Origin: Cryptomeria japonica
Taxonomy: Eukaryota > Streptophyta > Pinopsida > Cupressales > Cupressaceae
DNA length: 64,000 nucleotides
Assembly (NCBI RefSeq): GCF_030272615.1
Contig: NC_081414.1
Span: 308,307,164 to 308,371,163, forward strand
Direction of reading: 5' to 3'
The notes beneath the pieces are model-generated. The model saw only the letters and a list, made by a program, of their open reading frames with translations, was not told where the DNA came from and searched no databases. Position 1 is the first letter of the stretch. The number at the start of each line of letters is the position of its first letter. The position numbers and the translations under genes are program-made. Positions 10,118 through 21,854 of this stretch are shown one piece after another.

Positions 10118-11467
10118 TCATACAAAGACTGAAACCTTCTTACTAGCTACAGCTTGAACAACTGGTTTTTCAACCGTAACAACCTCATGCTGAACAAAAT
10201 GATCTTCTTCATGTGATTCAAATGAAAACATGATTTTTTTGTATGACTTAGTAGGTTGTTCACAAACTTTTGATTGGAGAGAATCATCAACAAGACTTGA
10301 ACAAAACTCTTCTATAGTGCTCATGAAAAGATCTTCATCAAGTTCTGGGGTAGGTCTCTTATGCAAGATACGTCCAAGTTCATAACCTTGGAGCATGAAA
10401 GCATTCATTTCAACTTGGTTGGGATCTTCATGCATGTTCACCTTTTCACATCTCATGATGTGATTGTCCTCCTCCATGGTACCTGGTATGGTCATTTCTT
10501 TTTATTCAATAGCTTTCTAGAACTGCATAAACTAGATTTGAGAGTCACCAGCTATGTCTGCTTCCTCCTCTTGGAATAGACCAGCAAGATCACTTTGTTC
10601 AAATTCAAAATCCTCCACTGCTGCATTTGTTGATGGTGGCTCAAGTGCAAGCCCTTCTGGTGGCGAAGGAAGCTTGTCTTGATTTCTAGCTACATAACTA
10701 GGAGTAGTATTTGGATATGGCCTCTTAGGAATGTCTTCATAAGAGGAAGAAAATAAACCTTGAGCTATTTGCTTTTTGAGGGCAAGCAACTCATTAGCCA
10801 ACCTTTGCACCATGGTATCTACTCTCTTGGTAGACCATGATCCCAAAGAAGAGTTTTCTTTGGACCCATTTGACTCTATCTTTATCTTACCCGCAAGGAT
10901 AAGATTGTCTTCAACCTCAACTGCTACGGTTTGTGTAGCTGCAAGGTCTCTTGGAACTGCTCTTATCAACAAGAAAATCACCTCAGGTGACTAAGCATTC
11001 ATGAAGAAGCACTTCAAATTTGCAGCGGTAGGCTGAGAAGCAACCGGGATGCTGTTATGTAGCTTGTTGAATTTAGCAACAAATTCCCGCATGGACTCTT
11101 GCGGTTATTTCTTCTTATGAGTCAATTGTGCCAAGAGCACATGCTCATCTTCTGTAGGTTTGAACCTTGCCTCAAACCTTGTTTTGAGGCTAGTCCAATC
11201 TGTGATAGAATTATTTGTTAAATGGTAAAACCAATTACCAGCTACACCTTGTAAGGTTTCAATAAATAACCTTATAGATACATCTTCATGCTCAACTCCT
11301 AAAACACCACACACAATATAAAATGCAGCGATGTGTTCATTAGGATGTTGAGCACCATCACCCAAAAACTTGGGAAAGTTCTTCCATGAACCATCAGGAA
11401 GAACATGTAAGGGTAGAGTCAGGTTCAACGGACCAAAAGCATTCCACTAAGGACCTTGAGCTGCCAT
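10118..11467 (-). pseudogene. gag: Gag of element P
   Basis: One frame runs from MAAQGP near 11467 to 10118, about 450 codons, with in-frame stops near 11450, 11104, 10994 and in 10496-10531. The N-terminal half has the gypsy-type Retrotrans_gag pattern: WKNFPKFLGDGAQHPNEHIAAF, then FIETLQGVAGNWFYHL, DWTSLKTRFEARF and a MREFVAKFNKLHNSIP block. The second half is acidic and low in complexity, without a zinc knuckle or protease. It would form capsid-like particles; copying would depend on another element's pol. The start is supported by its place ~130 bases after the primer-binding site. Confidence 0.8.
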
Positions 11468-11577
11468 TTTACATATCCTTGGTGAAAGTTTGATAAATTA
11501 TAAGGAAAGGAATTACAATGAATAGGATACCGGTATACTTCAACCAAAAGTATGAGGCTTTTGGATGTGTATTCGAT

Positions 11578-11599
11578 TCCCCAACAGAGTCACCAAAAA
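11578..11599 (-). other. primer-binding site of P
   Basis: The minus strand reads TTTTTGGTGACTCTGTTGGGG directly after the LTR end. It resembles the TGGYGACTC-type primer sites of plant gypsy elements. The tRNA was not identified. Confidence 0.55.
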
Positions 11600-12433
11600 C
11601 TGTTGGTTGAAAATTTTGTACACTTGGGGAAATATAAAAAATTGTGGCTTCAACCACAGTGTGTGAGTAAAACTCTCCTAATTAAGGGAAGGCTCCCCCT
11701 ATCTACAAACTAAACTAATCTAATATGAGTGGGACAACAGTCTTTCTTCTTCTTTCAAGAAAAACTATACTCTTTTCTCTTCATAGAAAAGTAGTAGCAA
11801 CTGGAAATAAATAACAGCAATTATAGAAATGAGACTTCTTTGCAGGATTTTTGGAACATAAAGGGAAGCAAAGTTTCCATGAAGGCACAAAGACCTTCGT
11901 CACTTCCCTGGGACGGGAAAACAGAAAGAAAGCTCACAGTCTTCAACTATCTATTCTCCTATCAACCTCTTTAGATGATTTTCTGCTAACCAAGCACAAT
12001 ATGTAGTAGCTCAAAGTCTAACTACATGATGCCCTTCAACTCACATGCACAAGTCTTAAAAATAGAAGCAACACAAATTCTACAAGCTATCTTCCCACTT
12101 TAGCTTTCAACACTAGTTTCAGATATGATAAGTAGCTTAAAGTCTACAAGACCAAAACTAAAAACCAAACATATAACTCTAAATACAATTAGCAACTCAA
12201 AGTCTACAAGATTGAATTTAAATCCCTCTTTCACAATAGAACAAAACTCACAATCAACTCTAGAAAATGTCGTCACATAACAACTTGAATTGGCATAAAG
12301 TCTCAACACAACTTGCCTCTTTTATTGAAAGCAATCTGATTTACATCTAAACTCAAAGTCTTAGAGTGCATATACAAACTGGTAGAATTTTGTTGCATTG
12401 CAAAAAAGATCCTATTTACAGATGAGGGTCCTC

Positions 12434-12441
12434 CTTATATA
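12434..12441 (-). promoter_or_regulatory. TATA box in 5' LTR of P
   Basis: TATATAAG on the minus strand in the context CCTATATAAGGAGGACC, conserved in both LTRs. This is the copy that would drive element transcription. Confidence 0.7.
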
Positions 12442-12859
12442 GGAAAATGTTGGAGAAAAATGTGGGCATAGTTGACTAATTCAACTGCACAGTTCCACTT
12501 GACTACAACTTCAACAGAAAGAAAATATGCATCTGCGAGAAAACTTGTAGCATCTATCAATGCAACTACATGAAAAGAAAGTGTCAAAAAGAGGACACTT
12601 TATTCATCTTTCTCCTCCTCATTGGATTTCTGAAATTCTTCAAACCGAGCTAAAGCAACTTGCATCTTAGCTTTGTCTAGTGCCATATCAACAATCTCAT
12701 CAGTGCATCTTCTTTTCTTTGTCGATTTGTTGGGAGAGGGCTCAGACATTTAAACATGGATCATTAGTGGTTTGAAAACAATCACCATTGGACGACCAAA
12801 TTTCATCAATCAGAACAAGAAAAAGGAGTCAGAAATGACTTAGGAGACAAAATGGGAAA

Positions 12860-13634
12860 AACTTGCAGGTTGGACTTTAAAGTTCGAACTACATGTTCAA
12901 ACAACATCATACGTAGGTCGGAATTTAAAGTCTGACCTGCAAGGGAAAAACTTGACAAGCAACTGCATGCCAGACTTTAAAGTCTGATCTGCAACTTGGG
13001 AAGGAAACTCAAAATTTGCACATCGGACTTTAATGTCCGATGTGCAAAGAAAATCAATCAAAGATTGCATATCAGACTTTAAAGTTTGATATGTGAGAAG
13101 GGAAAACCTTAACTTGTAGGTCAGGAAAAATTCCCAGACTTGCACATAGACCTGCAGGTCAGGAAAAATTCCCTGACTTGCACTTAGACCTGCAGGTCGG
13201 GAAAAATTCCCCGACCTGCACATGGACCTTAGCAAATTGAAACAAAAATAATCATGCAAGAAAAGAATCCTTGCAAGTCGGACTTTAAAGTCCGACATGC
13301 AACTTCCTTCTTGCTAAACTGCACATCAGATTTTAAAGTCCGATGTGCAAGGGAAAAGTCCCTGCAGGTTGGACTTTAAAGTTTGCTCTGCAGGAAAAGA
13401 ACTGCCTGTAGGTCGGACTTTAAAGTCTAATCTGCAGGGAAAGAACCAAAACATTGCACATTAGACTTTAAAGTCCGATGTACAATTCTAACAAAGAAAA
13501 AACCTGTAGGTCGGACTTTAAAGTCCAATCTGTAGAGAAGATTGCCAAAACATTGCACATCGGACTTTAAAGTCCGATGTGCAATTCTATCTAAGAAACA
13601 CCCTGTAGGTCGGACTTTAAAGTCTGACCTGTAG
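12860..13634. repeat. palindrome array in 5' LTR of P (13 units plus 3 variant units)
   Basis: The 13 CTTTAAAG-centred palindromes match those of the other LTR one to one in order and spacing. Unit 12 (13552-13585) is a perfect 34-base palindrome. The variant GGTCAGGAAAAATTCCCTGACC type is tandemly tripled at about 13112-13218, where the other LTR has one copy. Many arm mismatches are C-to-T or G-to-A changes at CG. Confidence 0.95.
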
Positions 13635-13812
13635 GCAAAACTGCAAAATCTGAAAAAATAAACAAAAAGAAAAAAGAAAAAAAAAAAGACAAAAAGCAAA
13701 AGAGGCTAACCGACGGAGTCAATCAACCTTTCCCGAAGGATGTGAGGCATGAAACATACCATTTTCGTAGGGTTGCCTCACAATTTTAGCCGTGCTAAAA
13801 TCGAGGACAATA

Positions 13813-16355
13813 CATAGAACATAACATCACACACTCCATCTGAAGGCATTAGAGTGATAATGGCATGGCTCAAGTGGTTTTACTTTTACCAATTTTTAAT
13901 TAAAAATTTTGATTCACAGGTGCCAGCACATGGATATAAAATATTTTTGTAACAGAATCGCATATGGCCTTTTGGGCCTAATTGATGAGAGTACATCTGT
14001 TGTTGACATGTGTCTCTTGGCCTAAATCTTGTTGCTCCCTTTTCATTTATAAAAAGGGAAATCAAGGCCATCAGACGGGTTCAGATTTGGGGAGTCTCTT
14101 GAGGGTTCAAAATTTCTAATTCCTTGGGGTTTTCTTGTTTGGTTCTAGTAGTGAGTCTAGGTGAAGTGAGAAAGTTGTAAAGTCATTTACGAAGCAAATA
14201 GAAAGAGTCTTGTGTCTAGTTTTTGCAGGTTCTTGAAGGATTTATATGTAAATTTTATTCTGTGACAGAAGTAGTAGTTTTATTCAATAGAAATAAAATT
14301 TTGATCTATTTCTCTCTAGTGTATAATTATGTCATCTTTCAAATGAATACAATCAAGGGTTTTTTCATTTGTTGCATTGTTATGATGTATGTAATTTTCC
14401 ATTTCATTCTTTGACCTAAGGGGTTGTTTAAATGCTTGAATGGGATTACAGAGTGATATGGCTTATGCAGGGATTTAGATAAGTAGTTTGGGTTAGGATT
14501 GCAAATGAGATATATTGTAAGGTAGTGTTATCTTAGATCTTATACTATTAGATAAAATTTTGTCACGTTTTCAGTTTACATTTTGTATCTTCAGGTGCCC
14601 AATGGAGTAAGGTATTGATCACTGCTTGTAACTGTCTTTAAATATTAGTCTTGTTTTAAATTCACTGATGAATCACTATAATTTGTTGATTATCAGAATA
14701 CCTTTCATTTCATGTTTGTTATTGTTTGTCTTACCCATCTCATGCTCCAGTTAGGTTGAGGATCACTAAAGGATTTTCCATCCTTGAACATTCTCCTTGT
14801 TATTGAGCCGGCTTATGAGTTCATCTGTATTGTTTTAGTGAATCTTTGAGTGCGGTGCAAAGATCAAGAAATTCACTAAAGGGATTACCCTCTTGTGTTT
14901 TGTAGAGACTAAAGCGTAGAAGGATTTGTAGAATCCTTGTCAGTTTGTCCAACCCTCATGATAATTTCCACAATTGAAGTTGGTTGCTTCATAGAAATTG
15001 GATTGAGTGTATTGGTGGCTTTCAAAGCATAAAACCCAATTTGCAAACCAACAACCACCAGAAAAAAATTCTACATGCTTGGTTGTATGGGTGTCATTAT
15101 TGCAATATGGTTCAATTTTTTTAATTTTCACAAGAAATATCATTTGATTTTTTTTAATAAAAACAATTTATTTCTTATAAAAATATTCGTAAAAGTTTTG
15201 TTTTTAATAAAAAACATTTTTTTAAATAGTAAGTCATACTTGAACATATAGATATAACCCTTGCATACTTCAACAAGTATTGACTGCACCAGACAATAAA
15301 ATCTCTGACCCTGGTACCTACATATCTTGCACACATGGGATTCCAGCTCGACACTATGTGGGCCTACCATTGGTTGACACATGGATGACATAAAGTGACC
15401 TCGCCAAATCACATGCCAACTGCTCTAGTCACTACCAACTTATGATCTAATGCCCACACCGCATAAGTGCAACATGGAAAACTTTGATTCATTTATACAA
15501 GCCATGCCATTTAGTGACCGCATTTCCATGTCCTCACTAACTCGATTTTCCATGTCATCATACGTACACCTATTCAATAGGGGAATTTTTGTCTGTGATG
15601 GCTAGACAACTGCCAAATTTAATCAGGAGGTTTGTTAATGTTAGCATGATGTCGACATCTTTTTGAAGAATCAGACCCCCTATGTAATGAGCTTTTTGAT
15701 TTTGCAGTTCAACTTCAAATGCTCACAACTTGCTCATTTTTACTTCTTTATTCAGGATTTTTTTTTACTTGGACTATAATTTTGAGCTCTTTGTATTAGT
15801 GCAACTATTTTCTAATTTGGTGCTTAGTGTTTTTAGAAATTTGAGTTTTTCACAGGTGTTGCTAAGTAATCCCCATTTAGGCAACTTTCGAGGCTTCATT
15901 CAGGCTCATACAAACTCCTTTTCAAGTATCATTTTTTTGAAAGTGCATATAATTTTTCCTATAATTTGAAATAGTGCTATTAGTTTATAGTGGTTGTGAT
16001 CATAAATTGTACTTTAAGCATATGGCCTTCTTTGGGCTATTTTGGAAATTGTAATTCATAGATCACAGTTTGGTATTTTGCATACTGATCTGAGTTTGAT
16101 ATAGCCTAATTGTGGTTGTTGTACACATTGAAATAAAGATTCTACTTAGCCTTTGTTTTGCAAGTGGCCATTGTGATTGCACTGAGTATAAAGTGCCAAA
16201 TCATTTTCTTTTAGGGGGCTCTTTGATTGAGTAATTTGGGGGGTAATCTTGTTGTGGTTGATTGCATTAGTTTACATGTTTTTGTGTTCAAATGAAAGGA
16301 AATCACAAATTGAACTCCTAACATCACATAATTATGCATCATAGAAGAAATTAGT
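13813..16355. other. unassigned stretch between P and copia C
   Basis: No recognisable protein. A TTTATAAAAAGGG sequence at ~14047 followed by leader-like sequence looks like an LTR promoter. The part just before 16356 should be the 5' leader of copia C, but no 5' LTR matching 18629-19227 could be recognised by eye. 15130-15240 is very AT-rich. Confidence 0.4.
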
Positions 16356-17654
16356 ATGGAATTATCTCATGGGAAAGGGTTATCTCGGTATCTAAAGGAA
16401 AGAATTTCTCAACCAATTGTTTTTAATGTATTATCAAAATGGGAGATTGAAAGGGAGAAAACACTTGGATTTATATTCTCATTAGTCTCATTTGATTTAC
16501 AGTTTCATAATAAATCATGCAAAAAACCTAAGCAGGCATGGGAGGCTCTTGAAAATTTGTATGGTAACACTAATAATATTAGGGGATATCAGATTGATAA
16601 TAATTTGATGAATCTTAATCCAATAATTTTTTACCACATCCAAGACTAAATATCCAAAATCAAGCAATTAAGAACACAACTAAAGGAATACAATATTAAA
16701 AAAGAGGATTCAAAATTGATTTCTAATGTGTTATCCAAGCTTGGTCTTGAGTATTCAATGTTTTTTTTTGGCTTTCATACACAAAGCCTTTCTATAGGAG
16801 CATCATATGATCCTAATTTTGATGGTTTTGTAAATATCTAATCAAAGTGGAAGAAAATTTAATTCACATGGGTCTAATAAAGTCTTCAACACACCCAAAA
16901 ACTGATTGCAATTGATCCTAAGGTAAAGAAAGAATTACGAAATCCTGACACGAAGAAAAAGAAGAAAAATGACAAGATAAACAAACAATCTGAATCCTCT
17001 TCCTCTCAAGGTGAATAATATAAGAAGAAGCCTAAATGTTCATATTGCAAGAAATTAGGATAGGATGAACACTAATATTAAAAAAAATTGGATGAGTTGA
17101 AGCATCTTCTTAAGAAAAATCAAATCAATGTGCCTTTGATAATGTTAGGGGGTTTATCCTATTCTTCTTCTTCTTTAACCAAGCTAGAGAAACATAAAAG
17201 GAAAGTGCTTGTTATAGTTGTAGATTATAATTAAGATAGGTAGATCTTGGATTTGGGAGCTTCACATCATATGGATTTACCAAAGAGTATGTTCTCTTCA
17301 TTTGAGTCTTGTTCATCACCAAATATCTTGATTGCTAACAACACATATGTAAAAGTTAGTGGGAAGGGATATATTGAAATGGATGATAGAGAATTCAATG
17401 ATATCCTCTGTGTGCCTTCATTATCAACCAATAGCCTTTCTATCTATCATATCACACTTGGTGGAGCGCAAAAGATTTTTGAGCTCATACTAGGTTCTCC
17501 CATCATTTGGGATCTGTCTAGAGCAAAGATATTGTTCAAATTGGGTAGGTTGATCATCATTCTTGAGTATAAAATATCACATTTTTCTCCTATTGCTGAT
17601 TCAACTGATGTACACACTATCACATCTAGTGTGGACACATTTGAGGAGATTTAA
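16356..17654 (+). pseudogene. gag: copia C gag and protease remnant
   Basis: One frame with many stops. Gag (UBN2-like) shows KKPKQAWEALENLYG, then an IKQLRTQL segment. A Lys-rich tail leads to a decayed zinc knuckle (KCSYCKKLG). The protease follows: ILDLGASHHM, where the family has D-S-G, so the catalytic Ser is changed to Leu. Next come SSPNILIANNTYVKVSGKGYI and FNDILCVPSLSTNSLSI, the usual copia protease tail before the GAG-pre-integrase region. Integrase and reverse transcriptase do not follow, so the element is either internally deleted or from a non-autonomous family. Confidence 0.75.
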
Positions 17655-18628
17655 TATGGTCATTTGAATGTTGGAGTTCTTTCATATTCTAAGGTTCTTG
17701 AGACATATGTTGATATTCCATATCCTTCATCAACTAATGTATTTGATAAAACTTGTGTTGCTACAATTTGGACTCCTTGTGATTTAGTGTAGAAAGAGAC
17801 ACTTTGTCTTCTAGACATGGCTTCATGGGATGCTTACTTAACAAACATTACAGGTTTAATTTTGGATTCCTACACTTTAAAATTGTGAGACACGCTTCAT
17901 TGCATTCAACTTCTCTTTGATGAATATGCTCCTTCTTCAGTTGTTGTGAGGGAGCACTCTAGCTATCTTTTTAATTCTCTATGATTGTTCTTTTGAGTTT
18001 GACGTGATTGTGGATACTTATGTACAACATTTGGAGGAATCTCTTTATATTTAGAGGAGACACGTGATTATTTGGATCTTATTCTACATTCATCTTCACC
18101 AGATCCTGGATTGGCTTATTCACCAATGTGGCCTAGTACACCTAATTTGGAAGAGGTAACTTTCAACATTGACATGAGGACACCTGAGCAATTTTTAGAG
18201 ACTTCATACATTTTAAGATTTCTTCCTATTTATTCCTTTCAGTATTGGGGAGACTTCATACATACACCTTTGGTTTTTTTTCGTTCTACTCGAAGGAACA
18301 TTATTCAACAATTGTGGAGCAACTTCTACATCTAGTTTGGAGCATCTACCATTGGTACATATTCTACATTGAGGGGGGCTACAAAATCTATTTTATTATC
18401 TCTTATGGGGGGACTTTTTCCTCACATGGGATTATGTCTTCATTTTTCTTTGAGAGTATTTTATATTTTCTCTTTTGGGGAGGAGTTTTGTCGCACTATG
18501 TTTTCTCATTTTTCCCATTTATGAGAAATTTTATTTGTATGTGGGTACCTAACATGGCTTAGTAACTGGGACCCATCTTGAATTGCTTGCATCTATGTAG
18601 ATTCTCCCTAAGTTGAAATTAAGAGGGG
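17655..18628 (+). other. copia C tail lacking pol, with polypurine tract
   Basis: In place of integrase and reverse transcriptase there is ~1 kb of sequence I do not recognise. It includes a short open stretch at 18072-18335 (HSSSPDPGLAYSPMWPSTPN) and a T-rich part. The end AAATTAAGAGGGG (about 18617-18628) is a good polypurine tract beside an LTR start. This tail may be a conserved part of a non-autonomous copia family. Confidence 0.5.
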
Positions 18629-19227
18629 TGTTGGTGTGTTTAAGTGTTATACATAACAAGTTCTTCACTTAGGTTCTAATTACACTTATCACTTAAGTTT
18701 ACATAGCAACCACAGAGGAAGATTCCCACTTTTGGTGGTGTAACATCATAAATTGTACCTTGTGCAATTCCACATTGCATATGCATCTTCACTTCAAGCC
18801 AATTGGGAACATTTGTTGCTTGTTTGTCCTTGTGTCCATATAGCTTGCCTTGTCAGCTTAAAACTTGTCTTTTATCAATCATATTGACTATTTGACCGAT
18901 GGACTCTAGTGCACTATAGAGACATTTGCACATAGCACTAGCATCTGGTAAATATGTCAGTCTATAGATGGTTGTTTGAGACTTATTCCTACATAGGAAG
19001 AGTTTTTAATTCTTCTTTCCATAGCCACTGACATCGGGATTCACTTTGGAGGCTATATATCTTGCATTTTGAGACTTTCTTGGGGGTACTTGATCATTTG
19101 AAAGTGGCTAGAGCTCTTGGCATCCATTTTCTCTTTATCACACACAAGTTTTTTTTATCATTTGAAGACCATCATTATTGCAGCTTCTTGGAAAAATTGT
19201 GGTGTTGTTATCACAAGTGGAGGGGAG
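18629..19227 (+). repeat. 3' LTR of copia C, truncated by N2
   Basis: Begins TGTTGGTGTG just after a polypurine tract. A TATATAT box lies at ~19054 in GGAGGCTATATATCTTGC, about 420 bases into the LTR, as expected for U3. It breaks off at 19227, where the N2 LTR begins; the remainder should lie beyond the far end of N2, outside the window. Confidence 0.6.
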
Positions 19228-20169
19228 TGTTAGAATTAGGGATCACTAAGAGAGGGGGTGAATCAGTGATCTACCAGTTAGCAAATTTTCAAATATACCT
19301 TTAAACCACCAGAGGCATACACATGAAACTTAAATGAAACAAAGAATAAACAACCACAAAAATATAACACCAGATTTTTATGTGGAAACCCAAATGGGAA
19401 AAACTACGATGGGATTTCAAACCACAATATTATTCCACTATGTCTAGTAGCAAAACAATATTATAATATGGGGAATGCACAGGCATTCTGGCACACTGCC
19501 TAGAGCTCACTTCTTAAATACAATAAGGGCTACAACCTCAGAAGGATCACTACCTTATTGATTAGTTACAATGATGAATTAAAAAAAAATAAACTCTGAA
19601 ATAGCATCTACAATGCTTGTATGAGTTCCGGTTGGGTGCCAAATATATTGACTGGGTCACCTCTGGTGATCTACTCTATTCTGCCATGTTCACTATCTCA
19701 GTCAGCTACTGGATCAAGAATGTGCACATGAAACTACACCAAAATGGATTCTTGATAACCACTCACTCACATACAATCATACCATACACCAAATAGATCA
19801 TCTACACCAAGCTTATATACTGACAGTCATAAAAAGGTCATTTACCATGTCAGCCTACTAGTGTAATGTGTAATCACATGTCGGCTTGACCATGATCACC
19901 AAAGATAAATGTGGATCACCAAAACAATAATAAAATGTTTTTTCAATGTTGTCCCAATCAATCCAAACATGATACAATGCACCGCAATCACCAGAAAGCT
20001 TTCGGACCCAAAATTGCTTTGTTCTTCCTAAAACACTGGTTGACATTTACTTCTGGTTAAGAAGAGTTAAGGCTACCAGATCAAATCTCCATGAAGAGTT
20101 GCCATAAATGACAATCCTAAACCAATAATAAACCATCAAAAGCCACTAGGTGAGTGTCAATTGCCAACA
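19228..20169 (-). repeat. 3' LTR of N2
   Basis: 942 bases, TGTTAG ... CCAACA on the plus strand. It shares with the N1 LTR the G-run near the left end, the flanking inverted GATCACT/AGTGATC, a shared phrase of the type GAAACCCAAATGGGAAAA, and the ending GTGTCAAT-T-CCAACA. Beside it at 20170-20185 the minus strand reads AAAGGGGGGGAT, the polypurine tract. Confidence 0.85.
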
Positions 20170-20185
20170 ATCCCCCCCTTTGGCA
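20170..20185 (-). other. polypurine tract of N2
   Basis: The minus strand reads CAAAGGGGGGGAT directly before TGTTGGC, the start of the 3' LTR. It is the primer for plus-strand synthesis and fixes the orientation of the element. Confidence 0.8.
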
Positions 20186-20384
20186 TTGATGACAACACTC
20201 GTAAAAAATGGCTAAGTGTTGAGCACTATACACTAGATCAAAAGAATTTCTAAGGCTCCCCTTTAGACAAAGAATTTCACTCTTCAATATTATACATTTT
20301 TAACCATTTATCTCCCCTTTTTATAGCAATGCCAAAGATGGGGTGTTGTCCAAAACTTATATACAAAGATGCTTGCCGGATATT

Positions 20385-21162
20385 TTACAAATACTTGAAG
20401 ATGTCAACAAAAATGGTCTTCAAGGATCCTAGGTGAGTATCCCACCCGCTCTTCAAGTTATCCAAAATAGTAATAAATGCACTAAATATAGTGGTGTGAA
20501 TCTCTACTTCCTTTAGATTAAATGAAACAGGTTGTGCCATAGCCTTCATGCAATCTACCTTATTACTTAGCATGGTGTCCAACCGGGGGGCAATTAAGTT
20601 CCGAAGTTCACAATTCCCCTCAAAATTCTATCCTTCTCCGCATTGAGCCTTGAGATCTAATCATTCACAACCAAAATTTGTCCTTCCACACTGCTGGTTG
20701 GTGCGACATTAGGATCAAAGGACTGAGAAATACTAGCAATCTTACCCTGGCAAACACTTATTAGCTTGTCTATATCTACAATGAATTTAGGCAAAATTAG
20801 ACAAGACATACAATTTTCCACCTTCAGTCAGTGCACCTGAAATAACTTGTAGACCTTTATTTAACCTCACTCTATCATCCTCAATCATCTTCCAGAATGT
20901 CTGCATCCTAACATCCTTAAATCTATCCAAAACTCTCTTAGTAGCAGACTTCTCTAAAGAATCAAAATTAGTATTTACACTGTCAATAAATTGCAACAAT
21001 TTACCAGAGGGGCTGGCATTGGAATCTAATTGTACATTCAGAGACACCTTCTACAAAACATCTACCGACATCAAAATGAGCTTCTTATCTTCAGATTTAG
21101 ATTTCACCAGATACTAGCCAGCCTAAGCTTGAACAACAGCTGCGAGCATGACCTTTTCAACA
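20385..21162 (-). pseudogene. ORFX, C-terminal part (N2 copy)
   Basis: Continues the frame of 49939-52049 once the insertion is left out (the base count between the two parts is a multiple of three). It reads VMLAAVVQA, a stop, SKSEDKKLILMSVDVL, then a helix-rich segment with NFDSLEKSATKRVLDRFKDV and QTFWKMIEDDRVRLNKGLQV. A frame slip follows near 20790 (the next frame reads KFIVDIDKLISVCQGKIASI), then a return to the first frame at APRLDTMLSNKVDCMKAMA and LKEVEIHTTIFSAFITILD, ending in IFKYL. The composition suggests coiled coils. The protein ends ~200 bases before the polypurine tract, so ORFX is the last gene of the element. Confidence 0.7.
21158..21162. repeat. target-site duplication of element L (left copy)
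   Basis: CAACA precedes TGTCACGAACCC at 21163 and recurs at 49934-49938 after ...TTTACA. The pairing is supported by the ORFX frame resuming exactly across it. Confidence 0.85.
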
Positions 21163-21854
21163 TGTCACGAACCCTAATTTTCCATAATTATTTAATTAGG
21201 AAAATAATGTTTATTTTTCACAAATGAAATTGAAATGAAATGGAAATGGAATTGTTAATGAAACAAGATAGGAGATAAAATGCAATGAAATGATGTATAT
21301 ACAATTGAATGATCTGTAATAATTATTGTAAAATTATGATCATCATTGCTAATAAGCAATTGAGTGCAGGAACAAGAGAATGCGAATGAATGCGAGAACA
21401 TGGTTCAGGTAGAGTTGTCTTAGCTCCTAGATTTTTCTAGAAAAGATGGAATCTCTCACACACCACACTAGGATTTATAATTTGCATCTTGTAAATTAAG
21501 ATGGATGATTTAAATGACCTTATTTGAGTGTTTGTTTAAATTGGAATGATGAATTTGGAATGAGTAGTAGATTGATTTAAATGTTTATACATGTGCATTT
21601 GTTGCATGATTTGAGTGTTGATTGAATTTAATGCAAGTTGCATGAGTGATTGTGAAATATTAAGTCTTATTTTAAAATAAGATTGTTTTGTTAATGTGTT
21701 AGATATGAATATTGATCGTAGGTTTATACATTCTTTATGTGCAGATATGTATAAAAGTATGAAATATCATACTTATGAGTTTACTTTTGTAATTTGATTA
21801 TCGTATAACATATATATGTGTATGAGATATTGATTCAATCATATACGTATATAT

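Larger units (their letters stand above)
7435..13812 (-). mobile_element. non-autonomous gag-only LTR element P with palindrome-rich LTRs
   Basis: Two long direct repeats (about 2.13 and 2.21 kb) flank only ~2.0 kb of internal DNA. Both start TGTTGGTTGAAAATTTT on the plus strand and end near GGACAATA. The internal part has a primer-binding-like sequence beside the right LTR and a single gag-type ORF on the minus strand, so the right LTR is the 5' LTR. Protease, reverse transcriptase and integrase motifs are absent. Flanks AATAG and CATAG may be a decayed 5-bp duplication. It resembles the gag-only or large non-autonomous LTR elements described in plants. Confidence 0.85.
11601..13812 (-). repeat. 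5' LTR of element P
   Basis: Partner of 7435-9564. It is longer mainly because the variant palindrome present once in the other LTR is present three times here. On the minus strand the palindrome array (13634 to 12862) precedes the TATA box at 12441-12434 by about 430 bases. The outer end is set at GGACAATA; the following CATAG compared with AATAG on the left is a possible decayed target duplication. Confidence 0.85.
19228..21162 (-). mobile_element. element N2, 3' portion (3' LTR and ORFX C-terminal part)
   Basis: Second member of the N family, minus strand. It has a complete 3' LTR, a polypurine tract and the end of ORFX. It stops at 21162 in CAACA, which recurs at 49934-49938, where ORFX resumes in the same frame. 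The 28.8 kb between the two halves is therefore a later insertion. Confidence 0.85.

Noticed and set aside
18245-18562. Hydrophobic 105-codon ORF after copia C
   Set aside because: Hydrophobicity comes from T-rich DNA. It lies just before a polypurine tract in a non-coding tail and has no motif.
19215-19235. Polypurine-like AAGTGGAGGGGAG before TGTTAG, suggesting a plus-strand 3' LTR start
   Set aside because: The sequence after it matches the inner LTR end of the minus-strand N family, whose real polypurine tract is at 20170-20185. The purine stretch is probably chance.
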